A DNA stretch of 64,000 bases from Corynebacterium sp. 21KM1197 (GCF_033783015.1 NZ_CP123907.1:62001-126000); one strand, 5' to 3'. Shown: positions 49,423-58,882, numbered from the stretch's first letter. Translations and numbers: made by a program. Notes: generated by a model from the letters alone, not told the origin.

Positions 49423-51294
49423 GTGAAATATCGTCATTCCCTCAGTATTCTTAGCGCCCTTACCATTGCGGCCGGTTGCGCACCCATTGCCTTTGCTCAG
49501 CAGCCAGCTACACTACCCCAGCAGCCGGTTGCGCCGGTGCAACAGCCCGCCCAGCAATCACCCCAGGCACAGCAAACCCAGCAACCCGCCCAGCAGCCGG
49601 TGCGGCTGAGCGTGCAAAACATCACGGACTTCCACGGGCACTTCTCCGAGACTAAGGACGATCCCGGTGCCGCCCGCCTCTCTTGCGCCCTCGACCGCGC
49701 CGCCGAGGGCGAGCCCCGGGTGCTCACGGCGTCTGGCGATAACATCGGCGGCTCCCCCTTTAACTCCGCCATTCTGGACGATGAGCCCACCGTGGAGGTG
49801 CTCAACCAGATGGGCCTGGACGCCACCGCCGTGGGCAACCATGAGTTCGACAAGGGCTATGCGGACCTCACCGAGCGCGTGATCCCCAACGCCAACTTCG
49901 CCGTGCTCGGCGCGAACGTCTCCGGTGGCCAGACCCCGCTGGAGCCCTATACGATCCGCGAGATCGACGGCGTGCGCGTGGCGATGGTGGGGGCCGTCAC
50001 CGCCGACACCCCGCAACTGGTGGCCGGTGACGGCGTGGCCGGGCTCCACTTCTCCGACCCCATCGAGGCCGTGAACGCCACCGCCGATTCCCTGGTGGAA
50101 TCCGGCCAGGCGGACGTGGTGGTGGCCCTCCTCCACGAGGGCATTCAGGGCGATGAGCAGTGGTCGCCCAACGTGAACATCGTGTTCCCCGGCCACACCC
50201 ACCGCGTGGTGGAGCCCACCACCCCCGGCCCGCTTATCGTTCAGGCCGGGCAGTACGGGCGCAACCTCGTGGACGTGGACCTCACCGTGAATCCCGCCAC
50301 CAAGCAGGCGAGTATTGACGCCGTCCATCTCCTCGACGAGGCGGCCATCCGGGACTGCGAGAACCTCAACCCGGAGATTGTTGCCACGGTGGCCGCCGCC
50401 GAGGCTCAGGCCGAGGAGGAGGGTAAGGAGGTGGTGAGCACCGTGACCGCCCCCTTCTATCGCGGCACCAACCGAGCGGTGGAATCCCAGCTCAACAACC
50501 TCCTGGCCGAGGTGGCCCGCGAGGGAATCACCAAGAACACCGACGTCACCGCCGACATCGGCGTGATGAACGCCGGTGGCGTGCGCGCCGACCTGGCGGC
50601 CGGGGAGGTCACCTACGCGGACGTCTTTGCCGTGCAGCCCTTTGGTAATGACAACACCTACACCACGCTCAAGGGTGCGGACTTCAAGGACGCCCTGGAA
50701 CAGCAGTGGCAGGCCCAGGAAAGCCGCCCCGCCCTCTCCCTGGGCGTGAGCGACAACGTGGAATACACCTACGACCCCACCCGCCCCATCGGTGACCGCG
50801 TGACCTCCGTGAGCATCAGCGGCGAGCCCCTGGACCCCGAGCGCGACTACGTGGTGGCGGGATCCACCTTCCTCCTCGGCGGCGGAGACGGCTTCGAGGC
50901 CTTCACTAGGGGCACGCCGCTGGCCCCCACCGGCTACATCGACGTGGAATCCTTCATCGAGTACCTCAAGAACCACCCCGACCTCGCGCCCCGCGCCGGT
51001 CAATCCAACGTGGCCGTCACCCCGCGCGGGCAGTGGACACCGGGAGGCACCATCACCCTTGACCTCTCCTCCCTCCTCTACTCCCAGGGGGAAACGGCCA
51101 CCACCGTGACGGCTCAGATCGGAGACTCCCAGGTCAGCGCGCCCATCGACCCGGACTTCGGTCACCCCGACTTCGGTGAGGCCGGCAAGGCAACCGCCGA
51201 TCTGCCCGTACCGGCGGGCCTGAGCGGGGAGCAGACCCTGACTATTACCACGGACGCGGGAACTTCCATCTCCCAACCCGTCACTATCGAGTAG
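49423..51294 (+). CDS. Secreted UshA-like 5'-nucleotidase/metallophosphoesterase
   Basis: A 623-residue exported protein from GTG 49423. The signal peptide (KYRHSLSILSALTIAAGCAPIAFA) ends in A-F-A-Q, then a glutamine/proline-rich linker of about 35 residues (QQPVAPVQQPAQQS...). The catalytic domain begins with ITDFHGHF and continues with ASGDNIGG, TAVGNHEFDKG and FPGHTHRV, the two-metal-binding motifs. The 5'-nucleotidase C-terminal domain has GVMNAGGVRADLAAGEVTYA, VQPFGNDNTYTTLKGADF and GGGDGFEAF. It hydrolyses external nucleotides for phosphate and nucleoside supply. It probably works outside the cell wall. An Ig-like tail of about 90 residues follows (GTITLDLSSLLYSQG). Confidence 0.9.
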   Translation: MKYRHSLSILSALTIAAGCAPIAFAQQPATLPQQPVAPVQQPAQQSPQAQQTQQPAQQPVRLSVQNITDFHGHFSETKDDPGAARLSCALDRAAEGEPRVLTASGDNIGGSPFNSAILDDEPTVEVLNQMGLDATAVGNHEFDKGYADLTERVIPNANFAVLGANVSGGQTPLEPYTIREIDGVRVAMVGAVTADTPQLVAGDGVAGLHFSDPIEAVNATADSLVESGQADVVVALLHEGIQGDEQWSPNVNIVFPGHTHRVVEPTTPGPLIVQAGQYGRNLVDVDLTVNPATKQASIDAVHLLDEAAIRDCENLNPEIVATVAAAEAQAEEEGKEVVSTVTAPFYRGTNRAVESQLNNLLAEVAREGITKNTDVTADIGVMNAGGVRADLAAGEVTYADVFAVQPFGNDNTYTTLKGADFKDALEQQWQAQESRPALSLGVSDNVEYTYDPTRPIGDRVTSVSISGEPLDPERDYVVAGSTFLLGGGDGFEAFTRGTPLAPTGYIDVESFIEYLKNHPDLAPRAGQSNVAVTPRGQWTPGGTITLDLSSLLYSQGETATTVTAQIGDSQVSAPIDPDFGHPDFGEAGKATADLPVPAGLSGEQTLTITTDAGTSISQPVTIE

Positions 51295-51359
51295 CTCTAA
51301 GGGGTGCCATTGGGGCGTCAATAAGCGCGGTGGTGAGGTAATGGCACCCCAAAGCGTCG
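51294..51359. repeat. Intergenic palindrome, copy 18
   Basis: The left arm (GCTCTAAGGGGTGCCATT) begins on the last base of the ushA-like stop codon; right arm GTAATGGCACCCCAAAGCG. Its centre holds GGCGTCAATAAGCGC, a one-base variant of the CTTATCGACG motif. Confidence 0.83.
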
Positions 51360-51374
51360 TGGTATGCGGCGAGT

Positions 51375-51442
51375 AGCGCTAAGGGGTGCCGCTAGGGCCC
51401 GGAAGTGCGCGCGAGCCTTGTTAGTGGCACCCCTAGTGTTGT
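51375..51442. repeat. Intergenic palindrome, copy 19
   Basis: Left arm AGCGCTAAGGGGTGCCGCTA; right arm TTAGTGGCACCCCTAGTG. Confidence 0.83.
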
Positions 51443-51448
51443 GGGGCG

Positions 51449-51513
51449 ATCTTAAGGGGTGCCGGTGATGATGGGCGCGCGTGGACCTGGGTGTTAGTGG
51501 CACCCCTTAAGGT
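51449..51513. repeat. Intergenic palindrome, copy 20
   Basis: Left arm TCTTAAGGGGTGCCGGTG; right arm TTAGTGGCACCCCTTAAGG. The last copy in the window, before the lower-GC DNA that leads to cas3. Confidence 0.82.
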
Positions 51514-51743
51514 GGTGCGAGTGGTGGGCAGCAGATGCTTGCCGACGCCCCCGTGGCCCAGGTGGGTGCGAGTCTGGCGAGGGTGGACTCTAAAGATTAA
51601 GTGTGCCCGATTTAGCCATAAACCCTGCTAGAGCAGGGAGAACTCTGTTTAAGAGGCTGCTCAATAGCGATACTTTGGCTCATCCCGGCGGTAGGGGCTG
51701 GGCATCGAGCACTGAAGCAGTCTAACACCACGAGACTCTGGTG

Positions 51744-51749
51744 TATAAT
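51744..51749 (+). promoter_or_regulatory. TATAAT -10 box before a small ORF and the cas genes
   Basis: An exact TATAAT preceded by TGGTG. A clear -35 is not present (TCTAAC at the right distance). It could drive the 55-codon frame at 51777 or a long leader into cas3. Confidence 0.35.
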
Positions 51750-51776
51750 GAAACAAGTAACGCTATTGTATCGCGG

Positions 51777-51944
51777 ATGGACGGTCTTATGTCTCTAGTA
51801 GTAGTCATTCCATTTTTGACCGCACTTCCTTTGGCTCTTGTGGCAATGCGGGGGTGTGGAGGTTTCGTGCGGCTTGCCACCTCGTCCGTTCTACTGTCCT
51901 TCCTGGTCATGGTCGCAGGGGCCCCTCAAGTGGGTGCTCGATGA
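51777..51944 (+). CDS. Possible small membrane protein upstream of cas3
   Basis: A 55-codon frame from ATG 51777, about 28 bases behind a TATAAT box. Two hydrophobic stretches (LMSLVVVIPFLTALPLALVA and VLLSFLVMVAGA) suggest a two-helix membrane peptide. There is no clear ribosome binding site and no recognised family. It may be real or a chance frame in the cas upstream region. Confidence 0.3.
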   Translation: MDGLMSLVVVIPFLTALPLALVAMRGCGGFVRLATSSVLLSFLVMVAGAPQVGAR

Positions 51945-52026
51945 TGTATATTTTGTGTGGTTCATCTAATGTTATCCATCAGAAGTGTTATGGAACTTAC
52001 TTTCGGCGCGAGGGGAGCTAAAGTAC

Positions 52027-54753
52027 ATGAATACATACGCTAAACTCTGTGGCCCCCAGGTCACAGCCCTCTGGGCCAAGTCCGGGGATGAGACCGGCTG
52101 GCTTCCCCTCCCGCAGCACATGGTGGACGCCGCCTGCGTGGCCGAGTACCTCTGGGAAGCGTGGCTGGCCGATTCGGTCAAGGCGTACATCACCTCCGCC
52201 ACCGGCCTGACTGAGGCAGAGGCAAAGACCCTGGTCGCCTGGCTTGCTGCCCTCCATGATTGTGGTAAGGCCACCACTCAATTCCAGTGCCAGATTGAGT
52301 CCCGCCCGGAGTATGCCTACATCGTGGAGGGCGTGCGCGAGGCCTTCCCTGTCACCCAGCGCCTCAAGCAGGAGAAACTGCGCCACGAGTTGGCCTCGGA
52401 GGTGATCCTGAAGCGTTGGCTCAAGGAGCAGGGCCTTAACCCCAAGGTGGCCTTATCCATCGCTCAGGTGGCGGGCGCGCACCACGGCAAGGCCACCGAT
52501 CCGGCGGTGGTGGCTCGTGCGGAGGATCTCCTCGATGAGCACGCCGAGCCCTGGCACCGGGCGCATGCGGAACTCATCGCCATGATCAACCAGGTCACGG
52601 GCATGACCCCGGAGTTGTTGCGGCGGGTCAGGCGCCTACATTCCCCCGCGCAGCAACTCCTCACCGGCCTGGTGATCATGGCGGATTGGATTGCCTCCAA
52701 CTCGGATGCCTTCCCCATGACCACATCAACCACTCAGGAGGAGCGCACCCGCCAGGGAACAAAAAAGATAGCCCTCACCCCGCCGTGGCGACCTCAACCC
52801 CCAGGAAGCCTCACCAGCAAGGATCTCATCGACGCCTATTACCGCAAGGTATTCGGTTGGCCGGAGGAGTTCGGGGCGCGCCCCATTCAGCGGGCGGTGG
52901 TGGAGGCCCTGGGCGAGGTGGAGGGGCCGAGCCTGATCATCGTGGAGGCGCCCACGGGGGAGGGCAAGACGGAAACCGCGCTGGCCGCCGCCCAGATCAT
53001 CGCGGAGCGCATGGGCGCACAGGGGGTGGTGTTCGCTGCGCCCACGATGGCCACGGCGAACGGACTCTTCGAGCGCGTGCTGGACTGGGCGCAGGGCGCG
53101 GCGGCGGGGGAGGTTACCTCCATGTATCTGGGCCATTCCAAGAGCAATCTCTCCGAGGCCTATCGGAATATCGGGGAGGATCGCCGCGAGGATCACGGCG
53201 CGGTGGTGGCCACCCAGTGGCTGCGCGGAAGCAAGCGCGGGGTGCTCTCGAACTTCGTGGTGTGCACGGTGGATCAGGTGCTCATGCTGGCCTTGCAGGC
53301 CAAGCACTCCATGCTGCGTCACCTGGGTCTGGCGGGCAAGGTGATCATCGTGGACGAGGTTCACGCCTATGACGCTTATATGGGCTCCTACCTGCACAAG
53401 GCTCTGGAATGGTTGCGGCACTACGGGGCCTCGGTGATCCTCATGAGCGCCACCCTGCCGGTGGCCCAGAAGGGCGCGTTGGTGCGGGCCTATGGCGGTG
53501 AGGGCTCGGAGGGCACGGCCTATCCGCTGCTCACGGTCGTCGATAAGCAGGGCACGCGGGAGGTTCCGGTGCCCGCGCGGCCCACCGAGTTGCACGCCCA
53601 CGTGGAGTTGCTTGCCGACGCCCCGGAGCACCTCATTCCGTTGGTGGCTGATGGTGGGTGCGTGTTGGTGGTGTGTAATACGATCCGCCGGGTTCAGGAG
53701 ACGTATCGCCTGCTCAACGAGCATTTTCCGGGCGAGGTGGAACTGCACCACGCGGCCTTTATGGCCTCCGACCGCGCGGCCAAGGAGGACGCCCTGCGCG
53801 CGGCGTTGGGGCCGAGGGCGCATCGCGGGGCGGGTCGCCCGGAGCGCCGGTGTGTGGTGGCCACGCAGGTGGTGGAGCAGAGCCTGGACATTGACGTGGA
53901 CGCGCTGGTCACGGACATCGCGCCGATGGATCTGCTGATTCAGCGCGTGGGCCGCCTGCACCGGCATCGCCGCCCGCCGGAGGATCGCCCCGAGCACCTG
54001 CGCCAGCCGAGGGTGTTTATCCGCGGGGTGGAGGAGCGCGAGCCCGTGCCGCGTTTTGAGCGCGGTACCGCCGCGATCTACGACCCCACCGTGCTGCTGG
54101 CCACGATGGCGGTGCTGGAGGAGCGGGTGCTGGCCGAGGGGCTGCGCCGTCCCGATGACATCGCGCCGCTGGTACACGCCGCCTACGCGCAGGAGAGGGA
54201 GGTGCCCGAGCAGTGGCGGGAGGCGTGGGCGAAGGCCCAGGCCAAAAGCGCGGAGGCTCGGGAGCGTTCCGAGCGGCGGGCCAAAACCTATCAGATACCG
54301 GGGCTGCGTGCCGCCGCGAATCTTGCAGCCCTGTTTGAGCGATACTCCGAGCAGAGCCAGGCGCACGCCGGGGAGGAGGCCGGAATGGCACAGGTGCGCG
54401 ACGCCGACCCGAGCGTGGAGGTCATACCCATCGTGAGCGGCGAGTATGGGTATCGGCCCCTGGGTTACGAGGGCGCGGCGCTCACGGAGGGGGCTACCCC
54501 CGGATACCCCCTGGACATGCGGTTGGCCTGTAACACTGTTCGATTGCCCAGCCGATTAACCCAGCGACAGGATGATTTCGACCGGGTAATTACACAGCTG
54601 GAAGAAGAAACCCCAGCGGGCTGGGCGGAGAGTTACCTGCTCAAGGGGCAGGTGGCGCTGGTGCTTGACGAGAACCACGAAGCAACCATAAACGGGACCA
54701 GGCTGCGCTACTCCCTGGAGCTGGGGCTAGAGCAGGTACGAGAGGACGAGTGA
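52027..54753 (+). CDS. cas3: Type I-E CRISPR helicase-nuclease Cas3
   Basis: A 908-residue protein with an N-terminal HD nuclease and a C-terminal SF2 helicase. HD residues appear in LPLPQHMVDAACVAEYLW, WLAALHDCGKATTQFQ and VAGAHHGKA. The helicase has EAPTGEGKTETALAAAQ (Walker A), VIIVDEVHAYD (DEVH), LMSATLPVA, VVATQVVEQSLDIDVD and QRVGRLHRH. It is recruited by Cascade after target binding and degrades the invader DNA. ATG 52027 has AGGGGAG 9 bases upstream; 14 in-frame codons before it are not conserved. It shares its stop with the start of cas8e (TGATG). Confidence 0.95.
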   Translation: MNTYAKLCGPQVTALWAKSGDETGWLPLPQHMVDAACVAEYLWEAWLADSVKAYITSATGLTEAEAKTLVAWLAALHDCGKATTQFQCQIESRPEYAYIVEGVREAFPVTQRLKQEKLRHELASEVILKRWLKEQGLNPKVALSIAQVAGAHHGKATDPAVVARAEDLLDEHAEPWHRAHAELIAMINQVTGMTPELLRRVRRLHSPAQQLLTGLVIMADWIASNSDAFPMTTSTTQEERTRQGTKKIALTPPWRPQPPGSLTSKDLIDAYYRKVFGWPEEFGARPIQRAVVEALGEVEGPSLIIVEAPTGEGKTETALAAAQIIAERMGAQGVVFAAPTMATANGLFERVLDWAQGAAAGEVTSMYLGHSKSNLSEAYRNIGEDRREDHGAVVATQWLRGSKRGVLSNFVVCTVDQVLMLALQAKHSMLRHLGLAGKVIIVDEVHAYDAYMGSYLHKALEWLRHYGASVILMSATLPVAQKGALVRAYGGEGSEGTAYPLLTVVDKQGTREVPVPARPTELHAHVELLADAPEHLIPLVADGGCVLVVCNTIRRVQETYRLLNEHFPGEVELHHAAFMASDRAAKEDALRAALGPRAHRGAGRPERRCVVATQVVEQSLDIDVDALVTDIAPMDLLIQRVGRLHRHRRPPEDRPEHLRQPRVFIRGVEEREPVPRFERGTAAIYDPTVLLATMAVLEERVLAEGLRRPDDIAPLVHAAYAQEREVPEQWREAWAKAQAKSAEARERSERRAKTYQIPGLRAAANLAALFERYSEQSQAHAGEEAGMAQVRDADPSVEVIPIVSGEYGYRPLGYEGAALTEGATPGYPLDMRLACNTVRLPSRLTQRQDDFDRVITQLEEETPAGWAESYLLKGQVALVLDENHEATINGTRLRYSLELGLEQVREDE

Positions 54754-56420
54754 TGGCATTTTCGCTTATCGACGATCCCTGGATCGCCTGCGTGCGCGGC
54801 GACGGCACGCAGGAATTAATAAGCCTGCGCCAGGTATTTGGTGGCGCGGCGGGCGGGGAGTCCCCGGTGGTGGGGCTGCGCGGAGATTCCCCCGCGCAGG
54901 ATTACGCCGTGCTGCGCCTGCTGCTGGCGATCTTCTGGCGGGCGCACAGCACCGAGATACGGGGCGACCAGGGGACGTTCTACGAACACGATGAATGGTT
55001 CCGCGCGGAATGGGCGGCCGCCGCCTCCGGAGAGGCGGATACCACCGCGCTGGATTACCTGGAGAAATACCGAGAGCGCTTTGACCTGCTGCACGCGGAA
55101 ACTCCGTTCATGCAGGTGGCGGACCTGCATACGGAAAAGGGCGCTCGGTTAGAGGCACGCCGCATCGTGCCCGAGGCGGAGGATGAATACTTCACCATGC
55201 GCGCGGGGCGGGCACGCGGCAGCCTGAGCTTTGCCGAGGCCGCCCGCTGGCTGATCCACGCTCAGGCCTATGACTATTCCGGGATCAAGTCCGGCGCGGT
55301 GGGCGATCCCCGCGTCAAGGGAGGCAAGGGCTATCCCATCGGTACCGGGTGGACGGGAAACACCGGTGGCACGGTGATCCTGGGCTCCACCCTGCGCGAG
55401 ACGCTGGTGCTCAACACCACCCCGGATTGCCTGGTGGCCGAGCCCGATGTGGATTGGGCCGCCTGGGAGCGCCAGCCCGATACCGCCGCGCAGCGCAAGC
55501 CCGAGGCGGAGGCCGTGTATCCCACCGGGCCCGCAGACCTGGCCACCTGGCAATCGCGCCGGGTGCGGCTCTTCCACGACGGCGAGCGGGTCACCGAGGT
55601 GCTGGTGAGCAACGGCGACCGCATCCCCGAGGCCGGGGCCAACATCATGGACGATCCCATGACCCCGTACCGCTACAGCGCCAATAAGTCCAAGAAGGGG
55701 CACGACGTGTACTATCCGCGTCCCTTCGACACGGATCGCACGATGTGGAAGTCCCTGGAACCCCTCCTGGCCCTGGAGGGGGACCCCGGATTCACGGAAA
55801 AGAGCAAGGCCCCCAAGCGCCCCCGGAACCTGACCCAACTGGCGGAACTGCGCAACCTTGAGGTGGTGCCCGAGTGGGCGAATATCCAGATGGTGTCCGT
55901 GGCCTACGGGCCGCAATCCTCCTCCATTGCGGAGGTGGTGGCCAGCGCGATAGAGATCCCGGTGGGGTTGTTGCGGGAGGAGGCCCGCCGCCAGCGTCGC
56001 CTGGTGCTGGATAATGCCCAGGCCACGGCCACGGCGGCCATCGCTCTGGGTTCCTTTGCCGGGCAGTTGAACACCGCGGCGGGCGGGGAGTACGAGTTCC
56101 AGTCCGCGCCCACGGATACCCTGCTCAGCCGCCTGGAACTGCCCTTTAGCCGTTGGCTGGCGGGGCTAGACGAGGAGAAACTAGAGGACCACGCCCGGCA
56201 GTGGCAGGGCTATGTGCGCGGCCGGGTGCTCGCGGAGGCAGAGGTGCTGCTGCGCGGGGTGAGCCCGCAGGGATTGGTGGGACGGGAGAAGTCCCCGGCC
56301 TCGGAGAGCGGGAAGCCCTATATCGAATCCGCCGCCACGGTGCTGCACCGTTTGCACAAGAAACTCGACGAGGCCCTGCCGACTACCGTGCGGGTGAGGG
56401 CTACAGAGGGAGAGGAATAA
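54753..56420 (+). CDS. cas8e: Cascade large subunit Cas8e (Cse1/CasA)
   Basis: A 555-residue Cse1. It opens FSLIDDPWIACVRGDGTQELI, as typical of the family, with ETPFMQVADL and GNTGGTVILGSTLRETLVLN in the middle and a C-terminal four-helix bundle (from about residue 380). Cse1 recognises the PAM and recruits Cas3. The ATG overlaps the cas3 stop; an upstream GTG (54750) is also possible. The stop is directly followed by cse2. Confidence 0.93.
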   Translation: MAFSLIDDPWIACVRGDGTQELISLRQVFGGAAGGESPVVGLRGDSPAQDYAVLRLLLAIFWRAHSTEIRGDQGTFYEHDEWFRAEWAAAASGEADTTALDYLEKYRERFDLLHAETPFMQVADLHTEKGARLEARRIVPEAEDEYFTMRAGRARGSLSFAEAARWLIHAQAYDYSGIKSGAVGDPRVKGGKGYPIGTGWTGNTGGTVILGSTLRETLVLNTTPDCLVAEPDVDWAAWERQPDTAAQRKPEAEAVYPTGPADLATWQSRRVRLFHDGERVTEVLVSNGDRIPEAGANIMDDPMTPYRYSANKSKKGHDVYYPRPFDTDRTMWKSLEPLLALEGDPGFTEKSKAPKRPRNLTQLAELRNLEVVPEWANIQMVSVAYGPQSSSIAEVVASAIEIPVGLLREEARRQRRLVLDNAQATATAAIALGSFAGQLNTAAGGEYEFQSAPTDTLLSRLELPFSRWLAGLDEEKLEDHARQWQGYVRGRVLAEAEVLLRGVSPQGLVGREKSPASESGKPYIESAATVLHRLHKKLDEALPTTVRVRATEGEE

Positions 56421-57017
56421 ATGGATAACCTGCGTAAATCGGTAGGAGATACCGCGCAGTCAATGCAAAGAAAGTTCTTAGGCCATCATGGGGACCGCGA
56501 GCAGGCCCATGCCCGTGGGGTGCTGGCCGAGTTGCGTCGCAACGTGGGGCGGACTATGGAAAGCGATCCCTTAGGGTTAGCCCGAGTACTCTTGAATCTG
56601 GATCCACCGCTGGAGCAAGAGCCGATGGGAAAAGAAGGCGCTGTCACGCCGTCAGAAAGCGCTGCATACCACGCGCTTACGCTCTTTGCCTGGCACATGC
56701 AGAGCGCGCGGGAGCCCATGCACGTGCCGGATCGCTCCTTTGCGGCGGCGTGCGGGGTGCTGTACCGGCGCACGGAATCGGATTCCTTCAAGCCGCGCTT
56801 TGACGCGATGGTGTTGGCCGCTTCCTCGCGCTCGCGTTTGCAGCGCATGAGGGAAATGATCGCCCTGCTGCGCGGCGAGGCGTTGGGCTTTCATTACGGC
56901 CAGTTCGCTGCCGACCTGCGCGCCCTGGAAAACCCCGAATACCGCAAGAAAGTGCTGATGAGGTGGGGGCGGGACTTCGCCCGTATCCCGGCCGATACCC
57001 CCGTCACGGACTCTTAA
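56421..57017 (+). CDS. cse2: Cascade small subunit Cse2 (CasB)
   Basis: A 198-residue all-helical protein starting immediately after cas8e. RGVLAELRRNVGRTMESDPL, YHALTLFAWHMQS, RRTESDSFKPRFDAMVLAAS and ALGFHYGQFAADLRALENPE are Cse2 blocks. Two copies form the belly of Cascade and stabilise the R-loop. The cas7 start follows after 24 bases with its own AAAGGA. Confidence 0.92.
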   Translation: MDNLRKSVGDTAQSMQRKFLGHHGDREQAHARGVLAELRRNVGRTMESDPLGLARVLLNLDPPLEQEPMGKEGAVTPSESAAYHALTLFAWHMQSAREPMHVPDRSFAAACGVLYRRTESDSFKPRFDAMVLAASSRSRLQRMREMIALLRGEALGFHYGQFAADLRALENPEYRKKVLMRWGRDFARIPADTPVTDS

Positions 57018-57041
57018 AAAATAACGAAAGGAAACATCCTC

Positions 57042-58181
57042 ATGTCCATCACCATTGATATTCACGCCCTGCATTCCCTCCCGCCCAGCCTCATCAACCG
57101 CGATGACACCGGCGCTCCCAAGTCCGCGATCTTTGGCGGCGTGCCGCGCCAGCGGGTGTCCTCCCAGTCCTGGAAGCGCGCGATCCGCAAGGATTTTGAG
57201 GATAACTGGGATGCCTCCCGGGTGGGATACCGCACCAAGCGGGTGGTGTCCACCATCGTGGACGCGATTCAGGAGCAGGCGGGCAAGGAGGAATGGCCGG
57301 ACGACCGCGCCGCAGCGGCCGTGGAGGCCGTGTTCAAGACCCTCAAGATCAAGCTCACCGAGCCCAAGATCGACCCGGAGGAGGCGGACCCCGAGGAGCG
57401 CAAGCGCCTGGCGGAGACCGGCTACCTGCTCTTTATCAGCCCGCGCCAGGTGGAAAACATTGCGGCGGCGATCATTAAGGCCGAGGTAGAAGGCACCAAG
57501 ATCGCCAAGAAGGAGGCTCAGGCCCTGCTCAACCAGGAGCACAGCGTGGACATCGCCATGTTCGGTCGCATGGTGGCCGATGACGCCGCCTATAACGTGG
57601 ACGCCTCCGTGCAGGTGGCGCACGCCCTGGGTATCCACGCCTCCGAGCCGGAGTTTGATTACTTCACCGCCGTGGACGATCTGGTGGAGGATAATAAGGA
57701 AACCGGCGCGGGCATGATCGGCACGGTGCAGATGATGTCCTCCACCCTGTACCGCTTTGCCACCATCGACGTTGATTCCCTGGCGGAGAACCTGGGGGAT
57801 CACGAGGCCGCCGTGACCAGTTCCGTGCAGTTCATCAAGAGCTTCGTGGAGTCCCTGCCCACCGGCAAGCAGAACACCTTTGCGCATAACACCCTGCCGG
57901 AGTTGGTGTACGTGGCGGTGCGCGATACCCGCTCGGTATCCCTGGTCAATGCCTTTGAGGAGCCGGTGGCCAGCACCGAGGGCCGCCGCCAGGAGGGTGC
58001 GGAGCGTCTATCCAAGGAGGCCCGGCAGATCGAGGAGGTCTATGGCTTCAAGCCTCTGGCGGCGTATGTGACGGGCCTGGGCGATCTGGCGGATTCCTTC
58101 CAGGACATCGCGCAGAAGGTGACCCTGCCGGAGTTGGGCGATTCCCTGCGCGCGGCCCTGGCCGCCGCCGAGGAGGCTTAA
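57042..58181 (+). CDS. cas7e: Cascade backbone subunit Cas7e (Cse4/CasC)
   Basis: A 379-residue RAMP-fold protein beginning ITIDIHALHSLPPSLINRDDT, followed by GGVPRQRVSSQSWKRAIRKDF, the invariant Cas7e start. Six copies wrap the crRNA spacer. VDIAMFGRMVADDAAYNVDA and SVQVAHALGIHASEPEFDYFTA are further landmarks. AAAGGA lies about 10 bases before ATG 57042. Stop and the next start overlap (TAATG). Confidence 0.94.
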   Translation: MSITIDIHALHSLPPSLINRDDTGAPKSAIFGGVPRQRVSSQSWKRAIRKDFEDNWDASRVGYRTKRVVSTIVDAIQEQAGKEEWPDDRAAAAVEAVFKTLKIKLTEPKIDPEEADPEERKRLAETGYLLFISPRQVENIAAAIIKAEVEGTKIAKKEAQALLNQEHSVDIAMFGRMVADDAAYNVDASVQVAHALGIHASEPEFDYFTAVDDLVEDNKETGAGMIGTVQMMSSTLYRFATIDVDSLAENLGDHEAAVTSSVQFIKSFVESLPTGKQNTFAHNTLPELVYVAVRDTRSVSLVNAFEEPVASTEGRRQEGAERLSKEARQIEEVYGFKPLAAYVTGLGDLADSFQDIAQKVTLPELGDSLRAALAAAEEA

Positions 58182-58882
58182 TGCCTTCCACCTTGCTCCT
58201 AAGGCTCAAGGGGCCCATGCAATCCTGGGGCGACCGCAGCCGATACAAGATCCGCGCCACCGGCCAGGTGCCCAGCAAGTCCGGCGTGATCGGGCTCTTG
58301 GCCGCCGCCGAGGGCCGCAGGCGCACCGATCCGGTGGCCGACCTCGCGGAACTCACCTTCGCGGTGCGCGTGGATCAGCCCGGCAACCTGCTGCGCGATT
58401 ATCAGACGGCGCAGCGCTGGCAGGAAAACCCCAACGCCGCCGCCAGTCTGGTCACCCGCTACTACCTCAGCGACGCGCTCTTTATCGCGGCCGTCGAGAG
58501 CCCGCGCCGGGAGGTGCTGGAGGGCCTGGAGGAGGCGCTGCGCAGGCCGCGCTTCCCGTTGTTCCTGGGGCGGCGATCCTGCCCCGCCCCGCCGGACCTG
58601 GTGATCGGCATTGAGAACGTCGGCGCGATGAACGCGCTGCGCGACCTTAAGTGGCAGGCCACCAAGGCGCACCGCGAGCAGCGCGGCACCCAGGTTTCCC
58701 TGCCGATCTTCCGCGATGGCCTGCCCACTGAGGCCGGGGTGCAGCGCCAGGACGTGCCGCTTTCCTTTGCCCAGGAGCACCGCCAGTATGCCTGGCGCAC
58801 CGTGGTGGAGGAGGAACTGCGCCTGGATAATCCCGAGGGCACGTCCACGGACCCGTTCATGGAGGCGGTGATGTTCGCATGA
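58181..58882 (+). CDS. cas5e: Cascade subunit Cas5e (CasD)
   Basis: A 233-residue RAMP protein. The opening LLLRLKGPMQSWGDRSRYKI, then RATGQVPSKSGVIGLLAAAEG, is the Cas5e signature; LGRRSCPAPPDLVIG follows the catalytic-fold core. It caps the 5' handle of the crRNA. It overlaps cas7 by one base and cas6e by four. Confidence 0.93.
   Translation: MPSTLLLRLKGPMQSWGDRSRYKIRATGQVPSKSGVIGLLAAAEGRRRTDPVADLAELTFAVRVDQPGNLLRDYQTAQRWQENPNAAASLVTRYYLSDALFIAAVESPRREVLEGLEEALRRPRFPLFLGRRSCPAPPDLVIGIENVGAMNALRDLKWQATKAHREQRGTQVSLPIFRDGLPTEAGVQRQDVPLSFAQEHRQYAWRTVVEEELRLDNPEGTSTDPFMEAVMFA

Larger units (their letters stand above)
51514..52026. other. AT-richer region upstream of the cas operon
   Basis: About 510 bases marking the left edge of the CRISPR-Cas block. 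It contains a good extended -10 (TGGTGTATAAT) at 51740-51749 and one small frame described separately. The cas promoter should lie between 51945 and 52010, where TATATT and TAATGT -10-like boxes occur. AGGGGAG at 52011-52017 is the likely cas3 ribosome binding site. Confidence 0.45.
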
